From the NCBI RefSeq assembly GCF_001270495.1, contig NZ_LGUR01000002.1, positions 64,633 through 128,632 of the forward strand: DNA of 64,000 bases, given 5' to 3'. Under the pieces are notes generated by a model. It did not search any database and was not told the origin of the DNA. It was given only the letters and a program-made list of their open reading frames with translations. Position 1 is the first letter of the stretch. Every line of letters begins with the position of its first letter. This DNA is from Streptomyces viridochromogenes. GTDB taxonomy: Bacteria; Actinomycetota; Actinomycetes; Streptomycetales; Streptomycetaceae. The position numbers and the translations under genes are program-made. This document shows, piece after piece, positions 51,485 to 60,403 of the stretch.

Positions 51485-52063
51485 ATGAGCGATCGACGGG
51501 TGGCGGCGTATGCCGCCGAAGGTGTCGTCTGGTCCCGGCTCGCCGCGCTCTTGCCGGCTGCCGAAGACGTGGACGAGGTCCAGGGCTGCTGGGACATCGC
51601 GGAGCAGGAGGCCGGCCTCGATCTGCTGGTGGGGCGACTGGTCGAACTCGGCTTGCCCGTCGGGGAGTCGGCGCGGACCGAGATCGCGGTGATGGCCGAG
51701 CAGTGGGGAGAGTGGGACCGGCTCGGGGCGGCGATCGTGGCGTGTCCGGGCGAAGACGCGCAGCCGGTGTCACTGCGGGTGTTCGAGGATGGGGACGAGG
51801 AGGCGCCGGTACCACTGGACGTGCTTGGGGAGCGGGCCGACCCGGAGCAGGTGCTGGTGCCGTGGATCGCCTGTGTGGCCTGTGGTCGTGTCCTGGCGCG
51901 GGTTCACCGGCGCCAGGAGTGGGGGGACTTGTCCTACACCGCGGAGTCGTACGTGGTGTTCGCGCAGGACGGCTCCATCGAGCCGCTGCTGTTCCCGGGG
52001 GAGGACGACGGGTCCGGGTGGTCGGCTCTGGAGGCGCTGCGCCGGGCCTGTTTGTGCGGCTGA
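51485..52063 (+). CDS. Hypothetical protein
   Basis: 192 aa from ATG 51485. It is acidic, with no signal or membrane helix. Recognisable stretches are RLAALLPAAEDVDEVQGCWD and WDIAEQEAGLDLLVGRLVEL at the N-terminus. The C-terminal half holds a CxxC (IACVACGRVLARVHRR) and ends in a cysteine pair (RRACLCG), which might bind a metal. Codon use is normal for the genome. No family is recognised and the neighbours do not suggest a role. Confidence 0.7.
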   Translation: MSDRRVAAYAAEGVVWSRLAALLPAAEDVDEVQGCWDIAEQEAGLDLLVGRLVELGLPVGESARTEIAVMAEQWGEWDRLGAAIVACPGEDAQPVSLRVFEDGDEEAPVPLDVLGERADPEQVLVPWIACVACGRVLARVHRRQEWGDLSYTAESYVVFAQDGSIEPLLFPGEDDGSGWSALEALRRACLCG

Positions 52064-52169
52064 GTCCGGCCCAGAGGAAAACGGATCTTCGTCCAGTGTG
52101 GGTTGTGGCAGGGTGCTCACATTGTCCAGCACCATCGCTCACCCGGTCTTCCGCACCACATGAAAATAC

Positions 52170-53069
52170 TCAGTGGGACGGCTCATACTGCAGCTGGCAC
52201 TGAGCCGGATTGGCTGCCACCAGGCCCAGTACAACGGCGTCGACCCGCTCCTGCGGGGTACCGTGATGTTGAGGATCGCGGAACTCGAAGTCGCCGGAAA
52301 GGCCGGCGTTCTCAACCACCTCCTGGAATTCCTGCCGCTTGATGTCAGCGGTGAGATCGAGGGAGCCCCTCATATACACGCCGGCCAGGCAGTCCGCCTC
52401 AAGCTCCACCTGCCTGACCGTCATGTCGGACCATACGCCCAGCTCCTCTTGGACATTGTGAGCGTACTCGTGCGCCACCGTGTAGATAGCACTCCACTCG
52501 CCGGTCGCAGGATGAGGTGTTTCCTCGCCGGGTAGCTGCTGCCCCAGCCAGTCGGCCAGAATGGCCTGAATCGAGAGGCGAATCGTGTCGTCGCCCGGAC
52601 AATAGGCCAACGTTGACGGATTCGTTGTGCCACCGCCGCAGTCGGGCGCCGTCTCGCCGGGCTCCATGAGCACGGAGCTCACTGTCGAAGTGGCCACGGC
52701 ACCGGCGTCGTCGTGAATGCCGGACGAACTGTAGGCTCGGCTCCAAAAGGTCGCCACGTTATCGAGAACTGTCGTCAGGTAGCCCCGCATGGTGGCGGTG
52801 CCTGGCTGTCCGGTGAAGGTCGGTATGTTGGCCTGGGCGGCTACCGGACCAATAGCGCCGACACCGATTCTTTGTGGTCCGCTACAGGTCCCGTCACTGG
52901 TATCCGAAAGTGAACACAGCCGCGGCCCATCACCGTCGGAAGACGCTGGATAACTGGTTTCGGAACGTGGGGCCGAGGCGGCGCTGGAACCACTTGCTCC
53001 GACCACGAGAACGAGCATGGCGATCGCGGGCGTTAGCAGAGTGGCCAAGCGAGAGCGCGATCGCAACAT
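52170..53069 (-). CDS. Secreted neutral zinc metallopeptidase (YpfJ-like)
   Basis: 299 aa from ATG 53069 (LRSRSRLATLLTPAIAMLVL), with GGGGAG upstream. A signal peptide ends near SGSSAASA. The zinc motif is in YTVAHEYAHNVQEELG, and a downstream EADCLAG gives the third ligand region, as in the neutral zinc metallopeptidase family related to YpfJ. The end, HGTPQERVDAVVLGL, is also typical of that family. The protein is therefore an exported peptidase of unknown target. Starts at 53090 and further up are possible. Confidence 0.85.
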   Translation of the reverse strand: MLRSRSRLATLLTPAIAMLVLVVGASGSSAASAPRSETSYPASSDGDGPRLCSLSDTSDGTCSGPQRIGVGAIGPVAAQANIPTFTGQPGTATMRGYLTTVLDNVATFWSRAYSSSGIHDDAGAVATSTVSSVLMEPGETAPDCGGGTTNPSTLAYCPGDDTIRLSIQAILADWLGQQLPGEETPHPATGEWSAIYTVAHEYAHNVQEELGVWSDMTVRQVELEADCLAGVYMRGSLDLTADIKRQEFQEVVENAGLSGDFEFRDPQHHGTPQERVDAVVLGLVAANPAQCQLQYEPSH

Positions 53070-53543
53070 GAGGGCTCCCCTGTGATTCATGCAATCTGCG
53101 ATTAATGCTCTCCGGACGATCAGCAGGTCGCGTGCCGGACGCCGCCGCATTTCCGAAGGAGGCATTCATGACCGCCGAGGGGATCGCGCTCGGCGCAGGG
53201 CGCCCTGGCCTCCCAGCCATCCGGAGCCCGGCACCGCCGTAGTGCCTGTGCCGGCCTGCGAGAGGTACGTAACCCAGGAGACCAGAGAGCACGCCCGTGC
53301 GCATCCGCAGCCTTTGATCGCATGGTCAACCGCGCGCTCTCCGCAGCACGAATCGAGTGTCGCCGACTGCCGCAGCCGCCCTCACGCCGAGACAGGTCGG
53401 CTCCGCCGGTGGGCCGGCATGCTGCTGCCGGGCGGCGGCTGTGCCTCTGGTCGGCTGAGCTCTGCGTTCACTCCGGACCAAGATCGATTGTCAGTGGTGG
53501 GTGAGACGATAGGAGCATCGATTCGGCAAGAGGGGGAGATGTC
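53070..53543. other. Intergenic region without supported gene
   Basis: About 475 bases between the divergent peptidase and VWA genes. Open frames here have no ribosome site or recognisable domain. The ribosome site GAGGGGGAG of the VWA gene lies at its right end. No repeats or hairpins stand out. Confidence 0.45.
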
Positions 53544-54584
53544 ATGTCGGGAAGCCAGAACTACATCAATCACGTTGCTCTTGTGCTGGATGCCAGTTCG
53601 TCCATGTCGCACTTGAGCCGCAAGGTCGTGGAGGTCGCCGACCAGCAGATTGCCTATCTGGCCCGCCGATCGCAGGAACTTGACCAGGAAACCCGTGTCA
53701 CGGTGTACGTCTTCGCGGACAAGGTGGAGTGCGTCATCTACGACAAGGACGTGCTGCGGATGCCGTCCCTGAAGGAGCTTTACCGGGTCGGTGGAATGAC
53801 GGCCCTCCTGGCGGCCACGCTCACATCGCAGCGGGAGCTGGCGCAGACAGCCCAACTGTACGGAGACCACAGCTTCCTGACGTTCGTACTCACCGACGGT
53901 CAGGAGAACGCAAGTCACCGCTGCCCGGGTGCCCCTGCCAGCAATCCGCGTGAACTGGTTGCAGCCGTGGCCGAGATGATCAGGACACAGAAGGACAACT
54001 GGACGCTCGCCGTCCTCGTGCCGGACCAGATGGGCAAGCGCGAGGCGATGCAGGGCGGGTTCCCGAAGGACAACATCGCCATCTGGGACGCCACGAGTAC
54101 CCAGGGCCTGGAAGAGGCCGGGCAGGTCATCCAGCAGGCCACCGAGAAGTTCATGGTGGGCCGCGCCCAGGGCATCCGTGGATCACGCGCGGTGTTCTCT
54201 ACAGGTGCCGAGGTGGTCAACAAGGACACCATCAAGGCCGCGGGTCTCACCCCGGTGGATCCGTCGGGGTACCAGCTGATCCCAGTGGCTCGTGACGCGG
54301 CGATTCGCGACTGGGTCATCGAATGCGGGCACACCTACCGTACCGGTGGTGCGTTCTACCAGCTGAGCAAGTCGGAGAAGATCCAGGCGCGAAAGCAGAT
54401 CGCGGTGCTGGAGAAGAAGACGGACCGGGTGTACACCGGCCCCGAGGCCCGGGCCCTGCTCGGCTTGCCGGACGTGGAGATCCGCGTCAAGCCGGACCAC
54501 AACGACGACTTCACGATCTTCGTGCAGAGCACCAGCGTGAACCGAAAGCTCGTACCGAACACGCGGCTCCTGCTCATGCTCTGA
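53544..54584 (+). CDS. von Willebrand factor A (VWA) domain protein
   Basis: 346 aa from ATG 53544 behind GGGGGAG. The MIDAS metal site is complete: DASSSMSHLS at residues ~16-20, GGMTALLAA in the middle, and LTDGQENAS later. The C-terminal ~140 residues (FMVGRAQGIRGSRAVFSTGA, then KIQARKQIAVLEKKTDRVYT) are specific to a group of actinobacterial and phage-associated VWA proteins. No signal peptide is present, so it acts in the cytoplasm, probably as a protein-binding or assembly factor. It stands alone. Confidence 0.85.
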   Translation: MSGSQNYINHVALVLDASSSMSHLSRKVVEVADQQIAYLARRSQELDQETRVTVYVFADKVECVIYDKDVLRMPSLKELYRVGGMTALLAATLTSQRELAQTAQLYGDHSFLTFVLTDGQENASHRCPGAPASNPRELVAAVAEMIRTQKDNWTLAVLVPDQMGKREAMQGGFPKDNIAIWDATSTQGLEEAGQVIQQATEKFMVGRAQGIRGSRAVFSTGAEVVNKDTIKAAGLTPVDPSGYQLIPVARDAAIRDWVIECGHTYRTGGAFYQLSKSEKIQARKQIAVLEKKTDRVYTGPEARALLGLPDVEIRVKPDHNDDFTIFVQSTSVNRKLVPNTRLLLML

Positions 54585-54929
54585 CCTCGTGGAAACCCGT
54601 CGGGCCGGAGGCTTCGTCGTCCCGGTACTACGCCAGCGACAGGGCCGGCGGCCCCGGTCGGCCACCACGTGAGGTCGATGTCACGACGTCGTCGAACAGC
54701 GCCACTCCGTACACCGGGCCCCGGGAGACGCCGCGGCTGATGCCATGGCTGATCCCCGGGGCCCGAGTGCGGCGCGCCCGCTCCGGTGATGGACTCGGTG
54801 CGGGCGCGGTTCTCGTTCGTGTTCAGGCCGCGTGCACTGTGTGCCATGTTCGGGATGTTGGACGCGGTCTCGCATCAAACTGCACCGCACGGTCGTGGTG
54901 GTGACCTCCGCACCCCTGAGCGGCCGGCA
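54585..54929. other. Intergenic region without supported gene
   Basis: 345 bases. Frames on both strands have no recognisable residues. No terminator hairpin stands out after the VWA gene. The upstream part of the next membrane-protein frame (from 54786) is unsupported. Confidence 0.4.
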
Positions 54930-55523
54930 ATGACATCCCTGAACTTCCTCAGGTCTGGTGTCGTCTCGTGGGATGAGGTCAACCCCGGGCGGCGGGACGG
55001 AGACTCGGCGCGAAATACCCCGAGTTGGAAGGGCCATCCCCGGATGTTCAGTGCGCAGTCCTCGCGTCAGCTGGGTCGTGCCTTCGTGGCACTCGCCGCG
55101 GTTCTTGTCGTCTGGATCTTCGAGATGGGAGCTGCCCCACGCGGTCATGCCGAGGTACGCAACTGGTCCAGTTCCTGGATCGGACTCGACGTGCTGGAAG
55201 TGCTGGGGCTGCTCGCGACTGCCGTCCTGCTGCGCACCCGTTCGGTCTGTCTGGCTCCGGTCGCTTCCGCAGCTGCCACGCTGTTCGCCGTCGATGCCTG
55301 GTTCGACGTGATGACCGCCCTTGCCGGCAGTGACTGGTACACCGCAATGGCCTTTGCGGTCATCGCGGAGATCCCGCTGGCCGTGACGCTCGGCGCTATC
55401 GCCGTCATCGCGCCACGTCGGGTCTCTCCCGGTGGCCCCCACGAGGTGCCTGCGGCGCGGCGACAGCAGCAGGGACACTCCGGCAGTTCTGGCCGGGTAC
55501 TCGGTCCAGGAGCGGATCGGTGA
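54930..55523 (+). CDS. Small multi-pass membrane protein
   Basis: 197 aa if started at ATG 54930; a Met at 55044 (MFSAQSSRQLGRAFVALAAV) may be the true start. Four hydrophobic helices are seen (AFVALAAVLVVWIFEMGA, LDVLEVLGLLATAVLL, APVASAAATLFAVDAWFDVM, AMAFAVIAEIPLAVTLGAIA), with the DAWFDVMTA motif common in streptomycete membrane proteins of unknown function. Its C-terminal tail (SPGGPHEVPAARRQQQGHSG) overlaps the junction with a glucosidase fragment, so the tail may be foreign. Confidence 0.6.
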   Translation: MTSLNFLRSGVVSWDEVNPGRRDGDSARNTPSWKGHPRMFSAQSSRQLGRAFVALAAVLVVWIFEMGAAPRGHAEVRNWSSSWIGLDVLEVLGLLATAVLLRTRSVCLAPVASAAATLFAVDAWFDVMTALAGSDWYTAMAFAVIAEIPLAVTLGAIAVIAPRRVSPGGPHEVPAARRQQQGHSGSSGRVLGPGADR

Positions 55524-55529
55524 GTCGGG

Positions 55530-55980
55530 ACGAAGGCCCTCTTCGGCTCGGCACGGCTGCAGGGTCCCCCTGCCGTGGACGCGTTCCGGGACCTCCTACG
55601 GATTCGGCCCGGCCGGCAGCTGGCTGCCACAGCCGGACAACTGGGGCGACCACTCGGTTGAGGTGCAGCAAACGCGGCCCGGTTCCTTCCTGGAGCTGTA
55701 CCGCGCGGCCCTGTCCCTGCGCGGCCGCTTCCGCGGGGACGAGACCTTCGCCTGGCTGCATTTCCGCAAGGGCGAACTCGCCTTCCGCAAGGGAGGGCTC
55801 GAATGCCGTGTCAACCTCTCCGGCCAGCCGATGCCACTGCCGACCGCTGCCCCCGTGCTGCTGGAAAGCGGACCCGTCATGGACGGCATGCTCGCTCCCG
55901 ACACCGCGATATGCGACGGTCGCGGCGAACTCCTGATGCCGCCGCCATCGAGCTTTGGCGGCGCCCGCCCAATCCATTGA
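55530..55980 (+). pseudogene. 3' fragment of a GH13 alpha-glucosidase
   Basis: The frame reads GCRVPLPWTRSGTSYGFGPA, then SWLPQPDNWGDHSVEVQQTR, PGSFLELYRAALSLRGRF and ends at the normal position of a GH13 alpha-glucosidase after ECRVNLSGQPMPLP. The catalytic (beta/alpha)8 domain, about 400 residues, is absent. The fragment begins at the end of a membrane-protein gene, so a deletion or recombination has brought the two together. No start or ribosome site is visible. Confidence 0.75.
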
Positions 55981-56025
55981 CCCCCTCTGCCTGTGATGGA
56001 CATCACAGCACACCGATCGCCATCC

Positions 56026-56046
56026 TCAGGTCATCATATGACCTGA
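56026..56046. promoter_or_regulatory. 21-bp perfect inverted repeat, candidate operator of the tetronate operon
   Basis: TCAGGTCAT (56026-56034), CAT, ATGACCTGA (56038-56046): nine-base perfect arms, 56 bases upstream of the ltnD start. The regulator most likely to bind is the FadR/GntR-family protein encoded at the end of the same operon (62261). The location just upstream of the first gene fits repression relieved by a pathway sugar acid. Confidence 0.7.
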
Positions 56047-56101
56047 TCTCCCCAGAGAAGTTGAGCCGACGCTCTCTGGACGACACGGACGAGGATGGGC
56101 A

Positions 56102-57019
56102 ATGGACGACCAGAACAGGGCCGCACGGCCGCGCGTGGGCGTGGTGGGGCTGGGAGCCATGGGCCTGGGGATGGCCCAGAGCCTGCGGGCCGCGGGTTAC
56201 GACCTCGGGGTTCACGACCTGCGACCGGACACGGCCGCGGCCTTCACCCGCGACGGCGGGACGGCGTTCGGCTCCTGCGGGGAGCTGGCAGCCGCGGTGG
56301 ACGTCCTGGTCAGCGTGGTGGTCAACGCGGCGCAGGTCGAGTCCGTGCTGTTCGGCGCCGACGGGGCGGCCGACCGGCTCCGCCCGGGCGCCGTCTTCGT
56401 GATGTGCTCCACGGTCGACCCCGCCTGGTCCGCCGAGCTTGAGGGACGCCTGGCCGAGCAGGGTGTGCTCTACCTCGACGCCCCCATCTCCGGTGGCGCC
56501 GTTCGTGCGGCGGCCGGCGAGCTCACCATGATGACGTCGGGCTCCGCCGCGGCGTACTCCGTCGCGGATCCGGTGCTCGACTCCATGAGCAGCACCGTCT
56601 ACCGCCTGGGAGACCGCGCCGGACTCGGCTCGAAGGTCAAGATCGTGAACCAGCTGCTCGCGGGCGTGCACATCGCCGCGGCCGCCGAGGCGATGGCCCT
56701 CGGCATCAAGGCGGGGGTTCCCGCCGAGGCGCTCTACGAGGTCATCACGCACAGCGCCGGCAACTCATGGATGTTCGAGAACCGCATGGCACACGTGCTC
56801 GCCGGTGACTACACGCCCCTTTCCGCCGTCGACATCTTCGTCAAGGACCTGGGGCTCGTGCTGGACTCAGCCAGGCCGGAACGGTTCCCACTCCCCCTCG
56901 CCGCAACCGCCCACCAGATGTTCCTCCAGGCATCGGCGTCCGGGCTGGGGGCCGAGGACGACAGCGCGGTCATCAAGATCTTCCCCGGCGTCGACCTGCC
57001 CGAGCCGGTGGAGGGCTGA
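56102..57019 (+). CDS. ltnD: L-threonate dehydrogenase (3-hydroxyisobutyrate dehydrogenase family)
   Basis: 305 aa from ATG 56102 behind GAGGATGGGCA. The NAD-binding motif is GVVGLGAMGLGMAQSLRAAG. Substrate motif DAPISGGAVRAA and the catalytic Lys in KVKIVNQLLAGVHIAAAAEA are as in beta-hydroxyacid dehydrogenases, and the NQLLAGVHIA pattern favours the LtnD group. It would oxidise L-threonate to 2-oxo-tetronate. It is the first gene of the operon and is followed directly by the kinase gene. The identity relies mainly on context with otnK, otnC and otnI. Confidence 0.85.
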   Translation: MDDQNRAARPRVGVVGLGAMGLGMAQSLRAAGYDLGVHDLRPDTAAAFTRDGGTAFGSCGELAAAVDVLVSVVVNAAQVESVLFGADGAADRLRPGAVFVMCSTVDPAWSAELEGRLAEQGVLYLDAPISGGAVRAAAGELTMMTSGSAAAYSVADPVLDSMSSTVYRLGDRAGLGSKVKIVNQLLAGVHIAAAAEAMALGIKAGVPAEALYEVITHSAGNSWMFENRMAHVLAGDYTPLSAVDIFVKDLGLVLDSARPERFPLPLAATAHQMFLQASASGLGAEDDSAVIKIFPGVDLPEPVEG

Positions 57020-57020
57020 C

Positions 57021-58301
57021 ATGGGAATCCGCCTCGGGTGCATCGCCGACGACTTCACCGGCGCCACCGACCTGGCCAACAATCTGGTGCGCGCGGGCAT
57101 GCGTGTGGTCCAGCTGATCGACGTGCCACCGTCCGAGTCCGAGCAGGAGATGGACGCGGACGCGGTGGTCATCGCCCTCAAGTCGCGGACCGCCCCGGCC
57201 GCCGACGCCGTCGAGGCGTCCCTTCGAGCCCTCGCCTGGTTGCGGTCCCACGGCGCCGAGCAGGTCTACTTCAAGTACTGCTCCACCTTCGACTCGACAC
57301 CGGCCGGCAACATCGGGCCGGTGACCGAGGCACTGATGGACGCTCTCGGCACCGACTTCACGGTCGCGACGCCCGCGTTCCCCGACAACGGGCGCACCGT
57401 CTTCAAGGGCCATCTGTTCGTCGGTGACGTGCTGCTCAGCGACAGCGGGATGCGCCACCACCCGCTCACCCCGATGACCGACTCCAACCTGGTCTCCGTC
57501 CTCGGCGCGCAGACCACGCGAGCAGTCGGCCTCGTCGATCACACGGTCGTCGCCGACGGGCCGGAGGCGATCAGGGGCCGTATCAACGCCCTGCGCGAAG
57601 ACGGCCGCGGGATCGCCGTCGTCGACGCCGTCTCCAACGACGACCTCATGCGCCTGGGCACGGCGGTCAAGGGGCTGCCCCTGGTGACCGCCGGCTCGGG
57701 GCTGGCCATCGGTCTGCCCGCGAACTGGGGGTTCACGCCCTCCCCCGCCGCCGCGCAGCTGCCGCCGTCCGGCGGCCACCGGGCCATCGTCTCGGGATCG
57801 GTCTCCGAGGCCACCAACCGTCAGGTCCTTCAGTACCTGCGCAGTGGCCGACCCGCCTTCAGCGTGGATCCGTTGCGCGTGGCGGCCGGTGAGGACGTGG
57901 TCGAACAGGCCCTGGCCTTCGCCGAGTCGCACCTGGACGACGGGCCGGTCCTCGTCTACTCCACCGAGTCGGCCGACACGGTGCGCACCGTCCAGGGCCG
58001 GCTCGGTGCCGCTGAGGCCGGTGAGCTCGTGGAGCGGACGCTGGCCCGCGTCGCACAGGGGCTGGTGGAACGTGGCGTGCGCCGGCTCGTCGTCGCGGGC
58101 GGTGAGACCTCGGGAGCGGTCGTCCGGGTGCTCGGTATCACCGGGCTCCGGATCGGGCCGCAGATCGATCCCGGTGTGCCGTGGTGCGCGGCCGCCCTTC
58201 CCGGCGGAGACACCCTCCACATCACGCTCAAGTCCGGAAACTTCGGCGGCCCCGACTTCTTCACCACCTCGTTCGCCCTCCTGGACGAGGAGGCCGGATG
58301 A
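57021..58301 (+). CDS. otnK: 3-oxo-tetronate kinase (four-carbon acid sugar kinase)
   Basis: 426 aa from ATG 57021 (GIRLGCIADDFTGATDLANN), one base after the ltnD stop. The signature ADDFTGATDLA and KYCSTFDSTPAGNIGPV belong to the DUF1537/four-carbon acid sugar kinase family, and the C-terminal half holds VAGGETSGAVV and TLKSGNFGGPDFF for nucleotide binding. It phosphorylates 3-oxo-tetronate at O4 using ATP. The stop overlaps the otnC start (ATGA). A longer upstream frame overlaps ltnD and is not supported. Confidence 0.92.
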   Translation: MGIRLGCIADDFTGATDLANNLVRAGMRVVQLIDVPPSESEQEMDADAVVIALKSRTAPAADAVEASLRALAWLRSHGAEQVYFKYCSTFDSTPAGNIGPVTEALMDALGTDFTVATPAFPDNGRTVFKGHLFVGDVLLSDSGMRHHPLTPMTDSNLVSVLGAQTTRAVGLVDHTVVADGPEAIRGRINALREDGRGIAVVDAVSNDDLMRLGTAVKGLPLVTAGSGLAIGLPANWGFTPSPAAAQLPPSGGHRAIVSGSVSEATNRQVLQYLRSGRPAFSVDPLRVAAGEDVVEQALAFAESHLDDGPVLVYSTESADTVRTVQGRLGAAEAGELVERTLARVAQGLVERGVRRLVVAGGETSGAVVRVLGITGLRIGPQIDPGVPWCAAALPGGDTLHITLKSGNFGGPDFFTTSFALLDEEAG

Positions 58302-58996
58302 CCCGGCACCGAGGCACCACTGCCGAGGCGGCACACGACAAGGCCGTCGCCGAGGCGCGCGACGAGATCGTCCGCGTGGGCACGAGCCTGTTCGCCCGGG
58401 GCTACGTCCATGCCAGCGCCGGCAACATCAGCGCCAAGGTCGGCGACAGCCATCTGATCACGCCCACCGACGCCGCCCTGGGGTTCCTCGAACCCGGCCG
58501 CCTCGCGCTGGTCGACGCCCGTGGTGAGCAGATCGCGGGTGACCGCGCCAGCAAGACCCTGACGCTCCATCGACGTATCTGCGCCGCCGACCCCGCCGCC
58601 CGGTTCGTCGTCCACACCCACTCCACGCACCTGGTCGCGCTCACCCTGGCCGGCGTGTGGAGCGCCGACGACGTGCTGCCGCCCATCACGCCGTACTACG
58701 TGATGAAGGTCGGGCACGTCCCGCTCATCCCCTACCACCGGCCCGGCGATCCGCGCGTGGCCGACCTGGTGACCGCCGAGATCGCCGACCAGGCCGCGAG
58801 CCGTACGCCGATCAGGGCCGTGCTGCTCGACCGGCTGGGCCCCGTCGTCTGGGGCCCCGACGCGGCCACCGCCCTCGCCGTACTCGAAGAACTCGAGGAG
58901 ACGGCACGCCTCTGGCTCCTGACCGACCGTCGCCCCGAGCCGCTCCCCCACCACGCGCTCGACGAACTGAGGTCCACGTTCGACGCCGCGTGGTGA
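58298..58996 (+). CDS. otnC: 3-oxo-tetronate 4-phosphate decarboxylase (class II aldolase fold)
   Basis: 232 aa from ATG 58298. It has the class II aldolase/adducin fold: SAGNISAKVGDSHLITPTDA, the zinc histidines in VVHTHSTHLVALTLA, and VLLDRLGPVVWGPD. OtnC removes CO2 from 3-oxo-tetronate 4-phosphate to give dihydroxyacetone phosphate, joining glycolysis. The four-base overlap with otnK shows translational coupling. The transporter gene follows after 50 bases. Confidence 0.9.
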   Translation: MTRHRGTTAEAAHDKAVAEARDEIVRVGTSLFARGYVHASAGNISAKVGDSHLITPTDAALGFLEPGRLALVDARGEQIAGDRASKTLTLHRRICAADPAARFVVHTHSTHLVALTLAGVWSADDVLPPITPYYVMKVGHVPLIPYHRPGDPRVADLVTAEIADQAASRTPIRAVLLDRLGPVVWGPDAATALAVLEELEETARLWLLTDRRPEPLPHHALDELRSTFDAAW

Positions 58997-59046
58997 CCCG
59001 CTCCTCGCCTGTCAGAGAATTCCCCTGAGCCGCACAAAGGATCGCC

Positions 59047-60357
59047 ATGTCCCTGCCCAAAACGGCGGCGTCCGAAGTCCCCGACATCGCCCGTGAGAAC
59101 GCCGTCTTCCGCAAGGTCGTCAGGCGTATCGTCCCCTTCCTCGTGCTCTGCTACGTCGTCTCCTACCTGGACCGCGTCAACGTCGGCTTCGCGAAGCTCC
59201 AGATGTCCGACGACCTCGGGTTCAGCGAGGCGGCGTACGGCCTCGGCGCCGGTCTGTTCTTCATCGGCTACTTCCTCTTCGAGGTCCCCTCGAACCTGAT
59301 GCTGCAGCGCGTCGGCGCCCGCACCTGGATCGCCCGGATCATGATCAGCTGGGGCCTGGTCTCGGCGTCGTTCGTGTTCGTCAGCAACGAGGCGACGTTC
59401 TACGTCCTGCGGTTCCTTCTCGGTGCCGCGGAGGCGGGGTTCTACCCGGGGGTGATCCTTTACTGCACCTACTGGTTCCCGTCCCACCGTCGTGCCCGGG
59501 TGATCGCGCTGTTCATGTCGGCGATCCCGGTGGCCGGTATCTTCGGCAACCCGCTCTCCGGCTGGATCATGGACCGGTTCCAGGGCGTGAGCGGCTGGCA
59601 GGGCTGGCAGTGGATGTTCCTCCTGGAGGCGATACCCGCCGTCCTCATCGGGGTGGCCACCCTGTTCTACCTGGACAACAGTGTGCGCGCCGCGAAGTGG
59701 CTCACCGACGAGGAGAAGGCCGTGGTCGAACGGGCGATCGCCGAGGACGCCGCGCACCAGACCGTGCACGGCCGGGTCTGGGACGCCTTCCGTGAGCCCA
59801 AGGTGTGGCTGATGTGCCTCATCTACTTCTGCTTCGTGATGGGCCAGTACGCCCTGACGTTCTGGATGCCCACGTTCATCGAGTCCACCGGCATCGAGGG
59901 CAACCTCGCCATCGGCGTGCTCAGCGCCGTGCCGTTCCTGGCCGCGCTCGTCACGATGAACCTGTTCGGGCGTTCGGCGGACCAGCGCCGTGAACGCCGC
60001 TGGCACCTGGTCGTCCCGAGTCTCATGGGCGCCGTCGGCTTCTCCCTGGCGGCCGGCTGGGCCGGGTCCACCGCGCTGTCCCTGGCCGCGCTGTCCTTCG
60101 CCGCGGCCGGAGTGCTGACCTGCGCGCCGCTGTTCTGGTCGCTGCCCACCGCGTTCCTCGGCGGCACCGCCGCCGCGGTCGGCCTCGCCGCGATCAACTC
60201 GGTGGGCAACCTCGCCGGCTTCGTCAGTCCCTACATGATCGGCGCGTTGAAGGACGCCACCGGGTCGACATCACTGCCCATGTACGTCCTGGCGCTCAGC
60301 CTCGTCGTCGGCGCCGCCGCGGTACTCACCACCGACAAGCAGGTCGTCAACCGCTGA
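59047..60357 (+). CDS. MFS sugar-acid transporter (anion:cation symporter family)
   Basis: 436 aa behind AAAGGATCGCC. Twelve helices with ACS-family signatures: YVVSYLDRVNVGFAKLQM at helix 1, FEVPSNLMLQRVGARTWIAR in loop 2-3, and LLGAAEAGFYPGVILYCTYW in helix 4. Relatives import D-galactonate, glucarate or tartrate with protons. Placed inside the tetronate operon, it most likely imports threonate or erythronate. In other bacteria this pathway is often served by TRAP or ABC importers. Confidence 0.9.
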   Translation: MSLPKTAASEVPDIARENAVFRKVVRRIVPFLVLCYVVSYLDRVNVGFAKLQMSDDLGFSEAAYGLGAGLFFIGYFLFEVPSNLMLQRVGARTWIARIMISWGLVSASFVFVSNEATFYVLRFLLGAAEAGFYPGVILYCTYWFPSHRRARVIALFMSAIPVAGIFGNPLSGWIMDRFQGVSGWQGWQWMFLLEAIPAVLIGVATLFYLDNSVRAAKWLTDEEKAVVERAIAEDAAHQTVHGRVWDAFREPKVWLMCLIYFCFVMGQYALTFWMPTFIESTGIEGNLAIGVLSAVPFLAALVTMNLFGRSADQRRERRWHLVVPSLMGAVGFSLAAGWAGSTALSLAALSFAAAGVLTCAPLFWSLPTAFLGGTAAAVGLAAINSVGNLAGFVSPYMIGALKDATGSTSLPMYVLALSLVVGAAAVLTTDKQVVNR

Positions 60358-60379
60358 CCGGGACCGGTGATGGTCCCGG
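60358..60379 (+). terminator. Intra-operon hairpin CCGGGACC-N6-GGTCCCGG
   Basis: An 8-bp perfect stem with a 6-base loop lies just past the transporter stop and before otnI. There is no T-run, and the operon continues on the same strand, so it may dampen downstream expression or mark mRNA processing rather than end transcription. Confidence 0.5.
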
Positions 60380-60403
60380 CCCGAGTCGAACACAGGAGCC
60401 AGC

